In this document: one piece after another, positions 17,245-63,687 of the stretch
Layout of the letters: each line of letters opens with the position of its first letter
Position numbering within the stretch: the stretch's first letter is position 1
DNA from: Eriocheir sinensis
Taxonomy: Eukaryota > Arthropoda > Malacostraca > Decapoda > Varunidae
Reading direction: 5' to 3'
DNA length: 64,000 nt
NCBI RefSeq assembly: GCF_024679095.1
Contig: NC_066517.1
Location: 24,428,540-24,492,539, forward strand
Notes under the pieces: model-generated
What the model was told of the DNA's origin: nothing
Databases searched by the model: none
Seen by the model: the letters and a program-made list of their open reading frames with translations, nothing else
Translations under genes and position numbers: made by a program

Positions 17245-18325
17245 GCGGCGCCCGAGCTCACTCATATTTGACACGGCTTTCGTAGGATTTTAGGGGATTT
17301 CCAGGGGTAGTTCAATGACCTTTCTGGTAGTGTAACCCTTCCTCCGTACCGTGAACCTAAAGGAACACTCATTAGAACCCTCCCGATCTCCTTTTTGGCA
17401 TTCGGAAATAAGTCTGACCCTTCAACATATTCGACGCACAAAATTGACAAGGCTTTCGGAGGAGTTTTAGGCATTTCCAGGGGTAGTTCAATGACCCTCC
17501 TGGTAGTTTGACCCTTCCTCTGTACCATGACCGACCCTTCCTCTGTACCTTTTTTGGAAATAAAAAAAGTCTTCCCTTCAACATATTTGACACACATATG
17601 ACAAGGCTTTCGGAGGAGTTTTAGGCATTTCCAGGGGTAGTTCAATGACCCTCCTGGTAGTTTGACCCTTCCTCTGTACCGTGACCCTAAGAAAACACTC
17701 ATTAGAACCCGACTGACCACCTTTACGGTCTTTGGAAGTAGATTAACCCTCCCTGTACCTCGTTAGAACCCCAAATGATCTCATATTTTTGCCTTTGAAA
17801 GTAGATTAACCCTTCCTCTGTACCATGACCCTAAGAAAACACTCATTAGAACCCGACTGACCACCTTTACGGTCTTCGGAAGTAGATTAACCCTCCCTGT
17901 ACCTCGTTAGAACCCCAAATGATCTCATATTTTTGCCTTTGAAAGTAGATTGACCCTTCCTCTGTACCGTGACCCTAAGAAAACACTCATTAGAACCCGA
18001 CTGACCACCTTTACGGTCTTTGGAAGTAGTTTAACCCTCCCTGTACCTCGTTAGAACCCCAAATGATCTCATATTTTTGGCTCTGAAAGTAGATTGACCC
18101 TTCCTCTGTACCATGACCCTAAGAAAACACTCATTAGAACCCGACTGACCACCTTTACGGTCTTCGGAAGTAGATTAACCCTCCCTGTACCTCGTTAGAA
18201 CCCCAAATGATCTCATATTTTTGCCTTTGAAAGTAGATTGACCCTTCCTCTGTACCATGACCCTAAGAAAACACTCATTAGAACCCGACTGACCACCTTT
18301 TCAGCCCTTGGAAGTAGCTGATGTT
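17245..18325 (+). mobile_element. SINE-like dispersed repeat expanded into a 144-bp array
   Basis: Begins GCGGCGCCCGAGCTCAC and TTTGACACGGCTTTCGTAGG, ends GGAAGTAGCTGATG, the same ends as the single copy at 57.2 kb. Between them CTTCCTCTGTACC recurs at 17,668, 17,812, 17,956, 18,100 and 18,244, spaced exactly 144 bp, with very little divergence among units, implying recent amplification. Confidence 0.85.
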
Positions 18326-18439
18326 GAGGGCGGAAGGGTTGGGGAATGGCGGTCATAAATCCCACGGCCGCTGAGGAGCAAAATTTATCTGTTCTCGCTA
18401 TGAATGTTATTAATTACTCGTCACTTCCAGGGTTGTGTC

Positions 18440-19150
18440 TATTCTTCCTCCCTGCTCAGTTATTCTCTCTGTGCCTCCTCCCTTCTTCCTTGCACTTCTC
18501 TTCTCTTCTCCCTTCCTTCCCTCCGTTTCTCCTATTCCTTCTTCTCTGTTCGTCCTTTCTCTCCTCCTTTTTCTCTCTCTCCTTCCTTACTGCATTATTC
18601 TCTCTATGCCTCCTCCCTTCTTCTTCCTTCCATTTCTCCTCTCTCTTCCTTCCCTCTGTTTCTCCTATTCCTTCTCCTCTGTTCGTCCTTTCTCTCCTCC
18701 TTATTCTCTCTCTCCTTCCTTACTGCATTATTTTCTCTATTACTCCTCCCTTCTTCTTCCTTCCATTTCTCTTCTCCCTTCCTTCCCTCTGTTTCTCCTA
18801 TTCCTTCTTTGTTCTTCCTTTCTCATCTCCTTTCTCTCTCTCTCTCCTTCCTTATTGCATTATTCTCTCTATGCCTCCTCCCTTCTTCTTCCTTCCATTT
18901 CTCTTCCCTCTTCGTTCCCTCCTTTTTCATTATTCCTTTCTATTCTTCTTTCTCACCTCCTTTCCCTCTTCCTCCCTTCCGAATTCTTCCCTCTTTGCCT
19001 CCTCCCTTCTTCTTCCTTCCACTTCTCTTCTTTGTCCTTTCCTTTCCTCCCTTTCTCTTATTTCCTCTTTCTCTTTTCTTCTTTATCACCTCCTTTCCCT
19101 CTTCCTCCCTTCTGAATTATTCTCTCTATCCCTTCTCCCTTCTTCCTTTA
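18440..19150 (+). repeat. Pyrimidine minisatellite
   Basis: Units of about 120-125 bp containing CTCTATGCCTCCTCCCTTCT and TTCTCCTATTCCTTCTTCTC. Open on all three plus frames because stops are rare in C/T sequence; not coding. Confidence 0.85.
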
Positions 19151-19174
19151 ACTTATTACTCTTCATTGCTTCAT

Positions 19175-19176
<2 letters not shown>

Positions 19177-19235
<59 letters not shown>

Positions 19236-19255
19236 TCTAAGCTTTCAGAGGTACG

Positions 19256-19324
<69 letters not shown>
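19177..19324 (+). repeat. Inverted (CT)n / (GA)n pair
   Basis: (CT)n at 19,177-19,233 and (GA)n at 19,259-19,324 separated by 25 nt; perfectly complementary arms of almost 60 bp. Confidence 0.95.
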
Positions 19325-19327
<3 letters not shown>

Positions 19328-19539
19328 AGAGTAAGAGAACGAGAAAAGAAAAAGAACATTTGAGTGCATGAAAAATCTTTTGTGTCTCGTAAATTAGATT
19401 CTAGAAGTCTTACTCGTGACTCCAGAGTGTAAATAACGCCGAAGGTAAAAGCTAAGTGGGGGGGTGGGTGGAGGGGGGGGAGGGGGGGACGGCCATTGTC
19501 TTTGTTAAATTACTGGCTGAGTGAGTGAGTGAGTGGGGG

Positions 19540-20035
<496 letters not shown>

Positions 20036-20039
20036 GTGC

Positions 20040-20390
20040 AGTATGGTAGGAAGGAAAGGAAGGGAAGGAAGGTAAGGGAAGGGAAGGAAGGGAAGGGAAG
20101 GGAAAGAAGGGAGTGAATGGTATAAGGGAAGGAAGGAAGGACAGAGTAAATGAAGGAAAGGAGGATCGGTATGAAGAAGGAAAGTTAGGAAATAAAAAAA
20201 ATAAAGAAAACGGGAAGAAAATTAGAAGAAGGGAAGAAAGAAAAGAAAGAAAAGAGGGAGGGAAGAGAAGGTATGATAAGAAAGGAAGCAGTGAAGGAAA
20301 AGAAGGATAAGAGAAAGGAAAGAGAGAGAAAAGATATTAAGGAAAAGCGGAAAGGAATAAAAAATATAAAAAAGAAATCAAGGTAAAGCA
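20040..20390 (+). repeat. Homopurine GGAAG block
   Basis: GGAAGGGAAGG repeats grading into A-rich AAAGAAA sequence. No gene. Confidence 0.88.
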
Positions 20391-20424
20391 AATAAAAACA
20401 CACATTTACGAAGGTATTTTGTCC

Positions 20425-20430
20425 TTTATT
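20425..20430 (-). terminator. Candidate minus-strand poly(A) signal
   Basis: TTTATT on the plus strand is AATAAA on the minus strand. It is a plausible end for the Sidestep transcript if the candidate tail exon at 21,880-21,971 is real. Confidence 0.25.
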
Positions 20431-20439
20431 TGTAGCCGT

Positions 20440-20465
20440 TTCACCATCATCATCATCACCATCAC

Positions 20466-20497
<32 letters not shown>

Positions 20498-20765
20498 CCA
20501 TCTCGTTATGTACACTGTCACGGTCCTCACACTCCCTCAGCCACCCTGATGTATACACCTTCACCATCACCTTCACTTTCACTTTCACTTTCACCTTCAC
20601 CATCACCTTCACCATCACCATCACCTTCACCATCACCTTCATCTTCCTAACACCGATCACCACTGACTCACCTTCCCTCACCTTCTACACGCTACATAAG
20701 CAGGTATAAACACTGACCTCTACTCCTCCTCCTCCTGCTCCTCCTCCTGCTTCCTGAGACAAAAA
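20440..20765 (+). repeat. (ATC)n and TTCACC hexamer tracts
   Basis: CAT/ATC triplets 20,440-20,500 and TTCACC/TTCACT hexamers 20,557-20,645, separated by about 55 bp of unique sequence. Confidence 0.9.
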
Positions 20766-21097
20766 AAAGGAGGATGAAAATCAAAGCGGGCAGTTTCTCT
20801 CTCTCGCTCAAAGGGAAAGTTGGGTCTTCGCAGTCTTTCCCGCGTGGGTCTCAACTTTACACTCTTTCATTCCACTTAAGACTTTTTGCATCTATTTATG
20901 ACCTTTTTTTTCTCTTTTGCAATACAACGATGATTTCAAAACGTAATAGTAATAGTAATAGTACATCCGAGTGGAGGGGGACCTTCGCGCCCACCCCTAA
21001 AATAAGGCTTTACATGTATATATATATTTATTTATTGTAATTCTTCACGTTAAATTTATAGAAGAGGAAGTTTCTGGCTGAGGAGTTTTAATGAGGG

Positions 21098-21099
<2 letters not shown>

Positions 21100-21154
<55 letters not shown>

Positions 21155-21278
21155 TTACCCGGGAAATATACACATACATACATACACACATACATACATT
21201 GAATAATTACATGATTGGTAGCAAAATACAACCACACATACATATTAAACTTTCCCATTAATAAATACACCGATACTG

Positions 21279-21336
<58 letters not shown>

Positions 21337-21462
21337 TTGTAGTGTTTATTTATATTTATGTTTATCTTTATCTATCTGTATCTATCTTTCAATCTATCTA
21401 ATTATCTATCTGTCTGGGAGTGCGAAATAACTATGGTCATATTTTATCTATCTTCATTTATC

Positions 21463-21496
<34 letters not shown>

Positions 21497-21665
21497 GTCT
21501 GTCTGTCTGTCTATGTATGTTTATGAATTCCTACTGTATTTCTCTTACTAATTTATTCCTACAAGGTTAAGTGAGGCTTGTAATCAATGTCCATGGTATG
21601 TATATGTATGTGTATGTATGTATGTATGAATATGTATGTGTATGTATGTGTGTGTGTGTATGTGT
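21100..21665 (+). repeat. (GA)n, (GT)n, (TATC)n, (GTAT)n cluster
   Basis: (GA)n 21,100-21,152; (GT)n 21,281-21,334; TATC/TCTG 21,360-21,515; GTAT 21,596-21,670. Confidence 0.95.
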
Positions 21666-21879
21666 GTACGTCCCTGCATCCCCCTAAACGCAGCTCTCCT
21701 CTTCCCTGCGGCGCGTCCAGGGGAAGAGAACCCGGCGGGAGGAGGAGGAGGAGGAGGAGACAGAAGTGGAGGAGAAGGAGGAGGAGGAGGGCAGATAAAG
21801 ACTCCTCCACCCTCCTCCCCCTGTCTCCCTCTTGGCCTTGGGTAAGGTGCTGGGGGCGTGGCTGGGGGAGGCTTGGGGG

Positions 21880-21971
21880 CTAAGGGGGGCGTCCTTCCCT
21901 GGGGGGCGTGCTGGTTCCTGTTGGGGCGGGAAGTCTGTCGTCCCCTGTGGATGCTGCGTCTGAGTCTGGGT
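21880..21971 (-). CDS. Candidate C-terminal tail exon of the Sidestep-family gene
   Basis: In a GC-rich island (about 21,690-22,000). Minus-strand acceptor CCCGGACAG precedes the segment, and joining the one base left by the exon at 29,332 gives DPDSDAASTGDDRLP, ending in TAG at 21,880. The frame fits, but the other two frames are also open and proline-rich (PPLAPKPPPATPP in one, PPQQEPARPPG in another), so the true frame depends on which donor is used. Not confirmed by homology. Confidence 0.3.
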
Positions 21972-22009
21972 CTGTCCGGGAGAAGGAAGGGAGAGAACAC
22001 GTGACTGGG

Positions 22010-22360
22010 GGCTGTGTATAGGATGTCTGGTCTTGCTTATGTTAATTTTTACGTTAAGGAGAAAGAAAACGTAAGAACACAAAGAAGAAAACGTGATTAT
22101 GGGTTACTTATGTTTTTTTACATTAAAGGGAAAGAAAAGATTAAGAAAAAAGATAAAGCGTTACTGTATATTTTTTTACAGCAATGCAAAATAAAGCAAT
22201 ACAATCCATACAATACTAAATAAGCAATACAAAGTTAATAAGAAAAAAAAACCCACATTCCAGAAAAGAGGGAAAAAAATCATAAATATGCCTTCTTAAA
22301 ATACTTTGTTGTAGGAGGGAGGAGATGCAGAGGAAGGAAGGGAAGGCTGTTGGAGAGGTG
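22010..22360 (+). other. Unique A-rich sequence
   Basis: Two similar words GGAGAAAGAAAACGTAAG and GGGAAAGAAAAGATTAAG about 80 bp apart (22,057 and 22,128); otherwise nothing recognised. Confidence 0.5.
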
Positions 22361-22369
22361 ACCAGTGAA

Positions 22370-22815
22370 ACGGACGAAAGAATTAAAACACTAGCTAACT
22401 CTTGCATTAGTATGTGGGACAGCTTAGGAATGAGATTGGAGATAAAGTTTTGTGCAGCGAGGGCGTGAGAAGAGTAGAACGGATGAAAGAATGCAAATAC
22501 CAATCAACTCTTGCATTAGTATGTGGGACAGCTTAGGGGTGAGATTGGAAAGTTTTGTGCAGCGAGGCCACGAGAAGAGTGGAAGGGATGAAAGAATGCA
22601 AATACCAATCAACTCTTGCATTAGTATGTGGGACAGCTTAGGGGTGAGATTGGAAAGTTTTGTGCAGCGAGGCCACGAGAAGAGTGGAACGGATGAAAGA
22701 ATGAAAATACCAATCAACTCTTGCATTAGAGGAACGGATGAAAGAATGCAAATACCAATCAACTCTTGCATTAGTATGTGGGACAGCTTAGGGGTGAGAT
22801 TGGAAAGTTTTGTTT
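22370..22815 (+). repeat. 105-bp tandem array
   Basis: CTCTTGCATTAG at 22,399, 22,508, 22,613, 22,718 and 22,763 (spacing 109, 105, 105 and a truncated 45-bp unit). The units share GGGACAGCTTAGGGGTGAGA and AGCGAGGCCACGAGAAG. Confidence 0.88.
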
Positions 22816-23047
22816 AGCGAGGGCGTGCGAATGGTGGGTGGAGGCAAGGACTTTAGTAGTTGAGAACAGCAGTTAGTATGAAAGTAGCAAAGTTGGCCCT
22901 CGTGAACACCTCCCTTAATACGGATATCAAGAATAAACCTACTCTGCGAAATTAGGTAAAAGAAGAAATCTACTGCTCTCAAATACATGCCGGTTTACGC
23001 ACGAACAATTTAGCGAACATACATTAGCGTAGAAAAAAGTCTCTCTC

Positions 23048-23052
<5 letters not shown>

Positions 23053-23094
<42 letters not shown>

Positions 23095-23231
23095 CGTAGA
23101 TGGATGCGGTGGACCTAAACAAACATTTTGTCTAATATATGTGCATATTGAACGGCTGCGTGTGTATGTATGTATGTATGTGTGTGGGTGTGGGTGTGGG
23201 TGTGGGTGTGTGTGTGTGTGTGGGTGGGTGG

Positions 23232-23291
<60 letters not shown>

Positions 23292-23560
23292 AACAACTAA
23301 CACATACCTTGAGCGAACCGGTGGCAAGGAGGGAATATTGCATGTGTTTCCTCTCTCCTCCTCCTCCTCCTCCTCCTTCTCCTCCTCCTTTTTCGTCCTC
23401 CTCCTCCTCTTCCTTCGTCCTCGTCGCCTCCCTCGCCCTCTCTTCATCTCCTCCTGAGTGTTGTAGAAAAAAAATTGTGTTACTTTTCCTCAACAACAAC
23501 AAGAACAACAAAACAACAACAACAACAACAACAACAAGACATAAAAGGTAGTACTCTGTC

Positions 23561-23612
<52 letters not shown>
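23053..23612 (+). repeat. Microsatellite cluster
   Basis: (GT)n 23,053-23,092; GTAT and GGGTGT 23,160-23,233; (GA)n 23,235-23,289; (CTC)n 23,357-23,410; (CAA)n 23,494-23,536; (AC)n 23,562-23,611. Confidence 0.95.
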
Positions 23613-23616
<4 letters not shown>

Positions 23617-23639
23617 TACATATCCGCAAATTTAGCGGG

Positions 23640-23671
23640 GCGGGGAATGTATCGACGCCCCCCTCCCCCCA

Positions 23672-23723
<52 letters not shown>

Positions 23724-24263
23724 GGTCATTTATTCACATACCAATCATACCTTTTCTTCTTTTTCTCTTTCTTTCTTTTTCTTTTTTTCTTTCTTTCTTT
23801 CTTCCTTTCTTTCCTTTCCTTTTCCTTCCATTCATCTATTATTCCCTTTCCTTCCTCTCTTCCTTTCTTCCTTCATTCCTTCCTTCCTTCATTCCTTCCT
23901 TCCTTCCCTCCTTCCTTCCTTCCTTCCTCCATCAGCTTCATATTTCCTTCTTTTTCTCCTTCACACAATTCCATTATTTAATTTTTTTTATTTTCTCATT
24001 TTTCTTGTTCGTTCTTCCTCCTCTTCGAGCTGTCCACCCACATCTTCGCAATCCTCCTCCTCCTCTTCCTCTTCCTCTTCCTCTTCCTCTTCCTCCTCCT
24101 CCTGCTCTTCCTTCTCCTCTTATTTTCTCCTCCTATTTTTCTTCTTGCATCTTGTTTTCCTTTTCCTCCCTTGCCTCCCCTCCCTTTCCTCCCCTCCCTT
24201 ACCTCCTCCAATATATCTTTTGTTTTTCTCTCCTTCATATTTCTGTCTTTTGCTTATCGTTCG

Positions 24264-24329
<66 letters not shown>

Positions 24330-24615
24330 TTCCTTCCTTTGTTTTGTTCGTTTTTTTTTTTCCTCCATTTTTTCCTTCCTTCCTTCCTTTGTGTTTTCCT
24401 ATCTTTCCTTCTCTCCTTCTCTATCTCTTACCCTCTTTCCTCCCTTCCTCTTTTCTTCCCTTCTCCTCCTCCCTTCCTCTCCCACCATCCTTCCTTCCTT
24501 TCTCCCTTTCTTTTCTAATCATTCCTCCATCTCTTAACTTCCTTCCCTCTCCCTTTCCTTCCCTCCTCCCTTCCTCTCCCACCTTCCTTCCTTCCTGCCT
24601 TCCCTTCCTAACCCT
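23640..24615 (+). repeat. Homopyrimidine block
   Basis: (CT)n 23,678-23,719 and 24,268-24,326 within about 950 bp of TTCC/CTTC/CCTC sequence. Ends near CCTAACCCTTTGACGCAG. Confidence 0.92.
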
Positions 24616-24699
24616 TTGACGCAGGTAAATGTTGTTAGCAAAAGGGTAAAGCCGAAGTTGACAGGTTCACAGGCAGGAGAAGTCTTGGATGCTGATGTC

Positions 24700-26610
24700 T
24701 GGAGATATTGTGTGTTTGAGGAAAAGAAGATAGGGGGGAGGAGGGAAGGGAAGGGAGGGAAGGAGAAGCGGATGAAAGTAGAACGAGGAGGATAGGGACG
24801 GATGGAGGGAAGGAAGTGGATGGGATGAAGGAGGAATGAAGGAAAAAGGAAAAGAGAGATAAATATTGTTAGTGAAAGATTGCAAGGAAGGGAGATAGGA
24901 AGAGGGGGAAGAATGGAACAGGTGGAGGGAAGGGGAGGAGGACAGGAACGAGTGGAGAAAAGGAAAGGAAAGGAAGGAGTGGATGGGATGAAGGAGGAAT
25001 GAAGGAAAAAACTAAGGGGAAGATAAATATTGTTCTTGAAAGATTTATGAAAGAAAGAAGAGAAAGAGATAGAAGAAAAAGCCGGAAAGGGAAGGAAGGG
25101 GAGAAGGAAAGGAACGAGAATGGAAGAGGAGAGAGAAAGAGAGGAAGGAAGGGGAGAAGGAAAGGAACGAGAATGGAAGAGGAGAGAGAAAGAGAGGAAG
25201 GAAGGGGAGAAGGAAAGGAACGAGAATGGAAGAGGAGAGAGAAAGGAACGAGAATGGAAGAGGAGAGAGAAAGAGAGGAAGGAAGGGGAGAAGGAAAGGA
25301 ACGAGAATGGAAGAGGAGAGAGAAAGAGGGGAAGGAAGGGGAGAAGGAAAGGAACGAGAATGGGAGAGGAGAGAGAAAGAGAGGAAGGAAGGAAAGATGA
25401 AAAGATAGACAAGAAAAGAAGTTGGCAGTGAGAAGAGAAGAGAAGAGAAGAGAAGAGAAGAGGAGAAAGAAAAAAGGAAGGGAAGGGATGGAGAAAAACA
25501 GACAGTGAATAATAGGGAGACGATAAAGAAATGCAAAATGGGAGAGGAAAAGACAGAGAAAAGACAGGAAAATGAAAGAAGGAAAGGAGGAAAAGGAGGA
25601 GGAGGAAGAGGAGGGAGGGAAGGCTTGAAGGGCAGGGAAGGCGAGTGATAGAAAGATAGACAGATAAAAAAGGAAAAAAAAGATAGAAAAGAAAAAAAAT
25701 GGCATTGGGAAGAGAAGAGAAGAGAAGAGGAGAAAGAAAGAAGAGAAGGAAGGGATGGAGAAAAGATGAAAAGCAAATAATAGGTAAATGAGGAGGGTAT
25801 AGAAGATGGGAGAGGAAAAGATAGAGGAAACACAGAACATGAAGGGAAAGGAGGCGAAAGAGGAGGAGGGAGGGAAGGCTTGGAGGGCCGGAGAGGCGAG
25901 TGTTGCAGTGGAGGAGGAGGAGGCAGCAACATACCCAGGCAACACACAGGCAACACACAAACAACACAAGCAACACACAGGCAACACAAGCAACACAAGC
26001 AACACAAGCAACACATAAGCAACACAGGCGCAACACATAGACAACACACAAGCAACACACAGGCAACACTCAAGCAACACACAAGCAACACAGGCGCAAC
26101 GCAAGCTCAAGGTTTAAGCCGTGAATGTTGATGTCAGGGAAATATTGTGCGGGAGGCGAGACTCGTTCCTCCTGGAGCGGCGCGGAATGTCTTGATGATA
26201 GGGGAAGGTCGGAGGGAAGGAAGGGAGGAGGAGGAGAGGGGAGAGCAGGAAAGGGAAGGGAGCGAGTGGAGAGAGGAGAGGGGTAAAAAGAGAAGAGAGG
26301 GAAGGAGATAGAATGGAGGGAAGGACAAGGGAAGGAGGGAAGGGAGGGTTAAATGGAGAGGGGAGGGGTAGAGTGGAGGAAGGGAAGGAGGTAGAGTAGA
26401 GGGAGGAAGGGAGAGAGGGGTAGGGAAGGGTAATCAAAAGGGAGGGAAGGGTTTGAAGGGAAGAAAAGAGGGAATTTCACAAAGCTTTCTGTGGTTGAAG
26501 GAAGAAGGGATGGGAAGGGAAGGGAAGGGTTAGATGAAGGGAAGGGATAGGAAGGGGAAGGTGAAGAGTAGGGCTAGATGAAAGGAAGGGATACGAAGGG
26601 GAAGGGAAGG
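24700..26610 (+). repeat. Homopurine block with 53-bp units and CAACACAAG array
   Basis: Strand composition flips from pyrimidine to purine at about 24,620-24,730. GGAACGAGAATGG recurs at 25,111, 25,164, 25,217, 25,245, 25,298 and 25,351 (53 bp, one short 28-bp unit). CAACACAAG/CAACACACAGG repeats fill 25,926-26,105. GGGAAGGGAAGG follows to 26,610. Confidence 0.88.
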
Positions 26611-26611
26611 G

Positions 26612-27304
<693 letters not shown>

Positions 27305-27336
27305 AACCAGCCGACCAGCATTAGCCCCCGCAAATA

Positions 27337-27342
<6 letters not shown>

Positions 27343-27429
<87 letters not shown>

Positions 27430-27965
27430 ACCAAAGGAGCACAAGGGACCGAAGTTTATACAAGGCCAAAATTTATAGGAAGAAAAAGTCGGTCAAGGTA
27501 ATTTTTTTGAACTCCGGCCAATATAGAGGTTGTTGTGTGGACGGTTTTACTAATATTCTGTGGTGATTTTAGGGATTTTAGGGGATTTTAGGAATTTCTG
27601 GGAGGATTTTGGGGAATTTGGTGATTTTTTTGATGATTTTGGGGGATTTTCGAGATTTTTGGGAGGATTTTTGGGGAATAGGTAATTTTGTTGATGATTT
27701 TTGGGTATTTTATGGATTTTGGGAGGATTTTGGGGAAATTGGGGATTTTTGTTGATGAATTTTGGGTTATTTTGGGGATTTTGGGGAGGATTTTGGGAAA
27801 TTTGGGGATGTTTATGATTTTTGGTGATTTTAGGGATTTTGTTAATATTTTGGGGTGATTTTAAGGGATTTTGTTAATATATTTCTTTGGGAGTGATTTT
27901 TTGGTGGTAGAGATTTTGAACGGGATTAATTTATTGTTGGTATTGTTTACTTATTATTGTTCTTT

Positions 27966-28040
<75 letters not shown>
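27343..28040 (+). repeat. (AT)n, GATTTTGGGG array, (ATT)n
   Basis: (AT)n 27,343-27,427; between 27,550 and 27,880 short units of GGATTTTGGGGA / TTGATGATTTTTGGG; (ATT)n 27,968-28,040. Confidence 0.92.
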
Positions 28041-28041
<1 letters not shown>

Positions 28042-28467
28042 CAATCATCTCCGTCATTTTTTCATCGATCTCGTTTTCTTCTTTTTTCTTTTTTATTTTC
28101 TTCTTCTTCGTTATCTTCTTGTTCTTGTTCTTCTTCCTACTACTACTACTACTACTTCTCCGTCCTCCTCCTCCTCTTCCTTATCCCTCCTCCTCATCAG
28201 TGTTCTTGTCCTTTGCATTCCTCCTTCATTATATAAGTTTCCCTTCAATAATTTTTTTTCGTCAGTCTGGCATCCCGTTTTCTTTTTGGCTTCCTTTCAA
28301 TCCAGAGTCAAGGAGTTTCAAGACAATATCTTTTTTTCTTCTTTTTCCTTTTTTTCTTTTTTCTTTTCTCGACCGACTTTCCTTTTTTCTTTATTTCTTT
28401 TTTCCCGTGTTTGTTTTCAGCTTGGAGAGACCCTCGAAGTCTGTTTGTTATTTGAGGAAGGAAAATT

Positions 28468-28509
<42 letters not shown>

Positions 28510-28555
28510 GTTGTGTTTTCCTTTTCTTTCAATTCCAGACCATTTTATTTTTTCG

Positions 28556-28616
<61 letters not shown>

Positions 28617-29060
28617 CGTTTTTTTTTCATTCTTTTTATTATATTTGTGGTTTTCATATTGCTGCTTCATCCTCATTATCTTCTTCTTCTTCTTTTTTCC
28701 TCGCGAGTCACATTTCCTCAAGATTATTATTTGCCATCGTCATTTTCCTCTTGTTTTCTTTCTCTTATTTCTCTTTCTACTCTCATCTGTTCCTCCTCCT
28801 CCTCCTCCTCCTCCTCCTCCTGCTCTTGTTGAAACACGGACTGCTCCTTCATTTTTTCCTCCCACTTTTTCCTCCTCGGCTTTATCTCAAAACATCTCGT
28901 CCGCTTCTTTTTTTTCTTACTCGTACATTTTTAGCGGCGTCTTGTTGGCCTTCCCGTCAGGGCCTGAAGAATGCGTTGGTTTTTGAAATGCTAAATAAGG
29001 TGTGTGTGTGTGTGTGTGTGTGTGTGTCGTAAATTCACACACACACACTGAGCGGTGAAT
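28041..29060 (+). repeat. Pyrimidine-rich sequence with (TC)n, (GT)n, (CTC)n
   Basis: (TC)n 28,473-28,506; (GT)n 28,561-28,615; (CTC)n 28,791-28,820; (GT)n 29,000-29,027 facing a short (AC)n at 29,036-29,048. Confidence 0.9.
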
Positions 29061-29114
29061 GTCAAGAGGAGGAGCCCTCTTAGCTCTTTTCACGTTATCA
29101 CGTTATCTCCTTGA

Positions 29115-29331
29115 ACACCTGGCAAACAACTGACACACCTTGCACTCTTTAAACACCTTGCACCCCCGGCACACCATGCTCACCTGACACACCTGGCAAA
29201 CAACTGACACACCTTGCACTCTTGACACACCTTGCACTCCTGGCACACCATGCTCACCTGACACACCTGGCAAACAACTGACACACCTTGCACTCTTGAC
29301 ACACCTTGCACCCCCGGCACACCATGCTCAC
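29115..29331 (-). repeat. 74-bp minisatellite carrying the Sidestep 5' splice site
   Basis: Three units. On the minus strand the donor string CAGGTGAGCATGG is present at 29,331/29,332 (exon end), 29,257/29,258 and 29,183/29,184, exactly 74 bp apart. No stop intervenes in the extended reading frame up to either extra donor. Confidence 0.85.
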
Positions 29332-62670
<33,339 letters not shown>

Positions 62671-62807
62671 CTGAAGGGGGGAAGGGAGAAAGGGGTGGTT
62701 AGTGGTAGTGGTGATGGGGGTGATGGTGGTGGTGGTGGCTAGGTTAGGTGAGGTTAGATTAGGTTAGGTTAGGTTAGGTTAGGTGGTGGTGGTGGTGGTG
62801 GTGGTGG

Positions 62808-62850
<43 letters not shown>

Positions 62851-63079
62851 AATATGTGGGTGAAGGAGTAAATAAATGACTGCAGGGCGAGAACTGAGGG
62901 AAGGAAAGGAAGGTGAGGGGAAAGATTAAGGCAAGGGAAGGGCGGAGGAAAGATGGGATAAGGGGAAGGAGAAAGAAGGGAAGCAAGGGGATGAGGGGAA
63001 GGAAAGGGGAATGACCTCTGTATATATGTGATAAGGACGTCGTGAGGGGAAGAATAAATATAGAGGAATTAAAGAGGAA

Positions 63080-63123
<44 letters not shown>

Positions 63124-63251
63124 CCATCTCTTTCATCATCATCGTCTATGTGTCTTATTTCTCACACTCTTTTGAGAATGCTGAGCTGCCTCGTTTGTTA
63201 TTTTTTTATATCTCTCGCTTTCACTAGCTCTCTTTCTTTTTCTCTCTTTCT

Positions 63252-63290
<39 letters not shown>

Positions 63291-63396
63291 GATCGTTAGT
63301 TTTTGCATACGATTTTAAAATGTCAAAATTATATATTTTTCTGCCAATAATAAATTCCTTTCTCGTTTCATTATATTACTACTACTACTACTACTG

Positions 63397-63495
<99 letters not shown>

Positions 63496-63541
63496 TTACT
63501 ATTACTACTGTTATTACTACTACTACAAATATTCAACTTCC
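62671..63541 (+). repeat. TTAGG-like, (GGT)n, (GA)n, (TC)n and (TAC)n tracts
   Basis: GGTTAGG 62,740-62,784; GGT 62,785-62,811; GA 62,812-62,848; TC 63,084-63,119 and 63,259-63,285; TAC/CTA 63,376-63,528. Confidence 0.93.
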
Positions 63542-63608
63542 TTTTATTTATTTGGCTTCCTCTGTACATTTCTCTACCTCACAACTGTTTTTCTTAGCAA
63601 CTGGACCA

Positions 63609-63687
<79 letters not shown>

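Noticed and set aside
17640..18310. Possible CRISPR array because of regular repeat spacing
   Set aside because: The full 144-bp unit is repeated with no variable spacers, and the sequence belongs to a dispersed SINE-like family in a eukaryotic genome.
18346..19371. 341-residue plus-strand open frame resembling a multi-pass membrane protein
   Set aside because: Its hydrophobicity comes from TTC/CTC codons of a pyrimidine minisatellite, ending in (CT)n and (GA)n translations.
24534..26110. Minus-strand open frames of 348-511 residues rich in Ser, Phe, Leu and Pro
   Set aside because: They are translations of a homopurine block, where stop codons on the pyrimidine strand are rare; all three frames are open at once and show no family motif.
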